A stretch of 5,006 nucleotides of DNA from the NCBI GenBank assembly GCA_946402595.1, contig CAMIWY010000138.1, positions 1 to 5,006 of the forward strand. Direction: 5' to 3'. Source of the stretch: an uncultured Clostridia bacterium (lineage in GTDB: Bacteria > Bacillota > Clostridia > Peptostreptococcales > Anaerovoracaceae). A model generated the notes under the pieces. That model was not told the DNA's origin and ran no database searches. It saw only the letters and a program-made list of their open reading frames with translations. The translations under genes and the position numbers were made by a program. Positions 4,881 through 5,006 of the stretch are shown one piece after another (position 1 is the stretch's first letter; each line of letters opens with the position of its first letter).

Positions 4881-5006
4881 ATGAATTTCTTGACAAATTT
4901 GATTTCGGGTCTGAGTCTTGGGAGTGTGTATGCGATAATCGCACTCGGCTATACGATGGTATACGGAATCTCCAAAATGCTTAATTTTGCTCATGGAGAT
5001 GTCATA
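4881..5006 (+). CDS. livH: Branched-chain amino acid ABC transporter permease LivH, N-terminal part (cut by window end)
   Basis: The 42 codons visible run open to the window end. The start ATG is preceded by AAAGGA (4868-4873) with 7-nt spacing. After a short MNFLTNLI lead the sequence enters the family signature GLSLGSVYAIIALGYTMVYG, the first hydrophobic membrane segment, then ISKMLNFAHGD, a motif conserved in LivH-type permeases. The product would be one of two integral membrane subunits of the Liv importer. livM and the ATPases livG and livF are expected downstream, outside the window. The 105-bp gap to the binding-protein gene contains a stable hairpin but no visible promoter, so cotranscription from the upstream promoter is likely. 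Confidence 0.94.
   Translation, partial: MNFLTNLISGLSLGSVYAIIALGYTMVYGISKMLNFAHGDVI

Overview
The window reads as chromosomal DNA of an anaerobic Gram-positive bacterium of the Clostridia (Bacillota). The signs are strong AAAGGAG-type ribosome binding sites, textbook TTGACA/TATAAT promoter sequence, a class B sortase, a lipoprotein-type binding protein with a Gly/Ser linker, and hairpin-plus-T-run terminators. Base composition is roughly balanced, with AT-rich intergenic DNA. The family or genus cannot be fixed from the sequence alone. All genes are on the + strand.

Layout. (1) 55-2318: a phosphohexomutase of the PMM/PGM superfamily, followed 32 bp later by a class B sortase. They look like one transcription unit, closed by an intrinsic terminator at 2388-2419; a small potential RNA structure lies between the sortase stop codon and that terminator. 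(2) 2482-3030: a stand-alone type I phosphoribosyltransferase, APRT/xanthine-PRT-like, with a TATAAT box just after the previous terminator and its own 12-bp terminator with a UCCG tetraloop at 3052-3088. (3) 3269-5006: the start of a branched-chain amino acid ABC transporter operon. It has a consensus promoter, a ~290-nt leader, a substrate-binding lipoprotein (LivJ/LivK type), a stable intercistronic hairpin, and the first 42 codons of the permease LivH, cut by the window end.

The most interesting feature is the liv leader. Only about 24 nt from the predicted transcription start, a 28-codon ORF (3328-3414) with an ideal Shine-Dalgarno encodes a peptide whose codons 7-18 are Val, Ile or Leu apart from two Ser. 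Downstream is a hairpin with a GCAA tetraloop (3454-3477). The last codons and stop of the small ORF (3407-3417) can pair with its 5' arm and loop (3457-3466) over 10 base pairs with one bulged A. This is the geometry of ribosome-mediated attenuation: stalling at Val/Ile/Leu codons would leave the antiterminator free, while a ribosome reaching the stop codon would cover it and let the terminator hairpin form. The gene it would control imports those same amino acids. The weak point is the short T run after the hairpin.

The other genes look ordinary. The mutase is the exception: its phosphate-binding loop reads SLHDP where most family members have a T-E-P core. No mobile elements, tRNA/rRNA genes or CRISPR arrays were seen.
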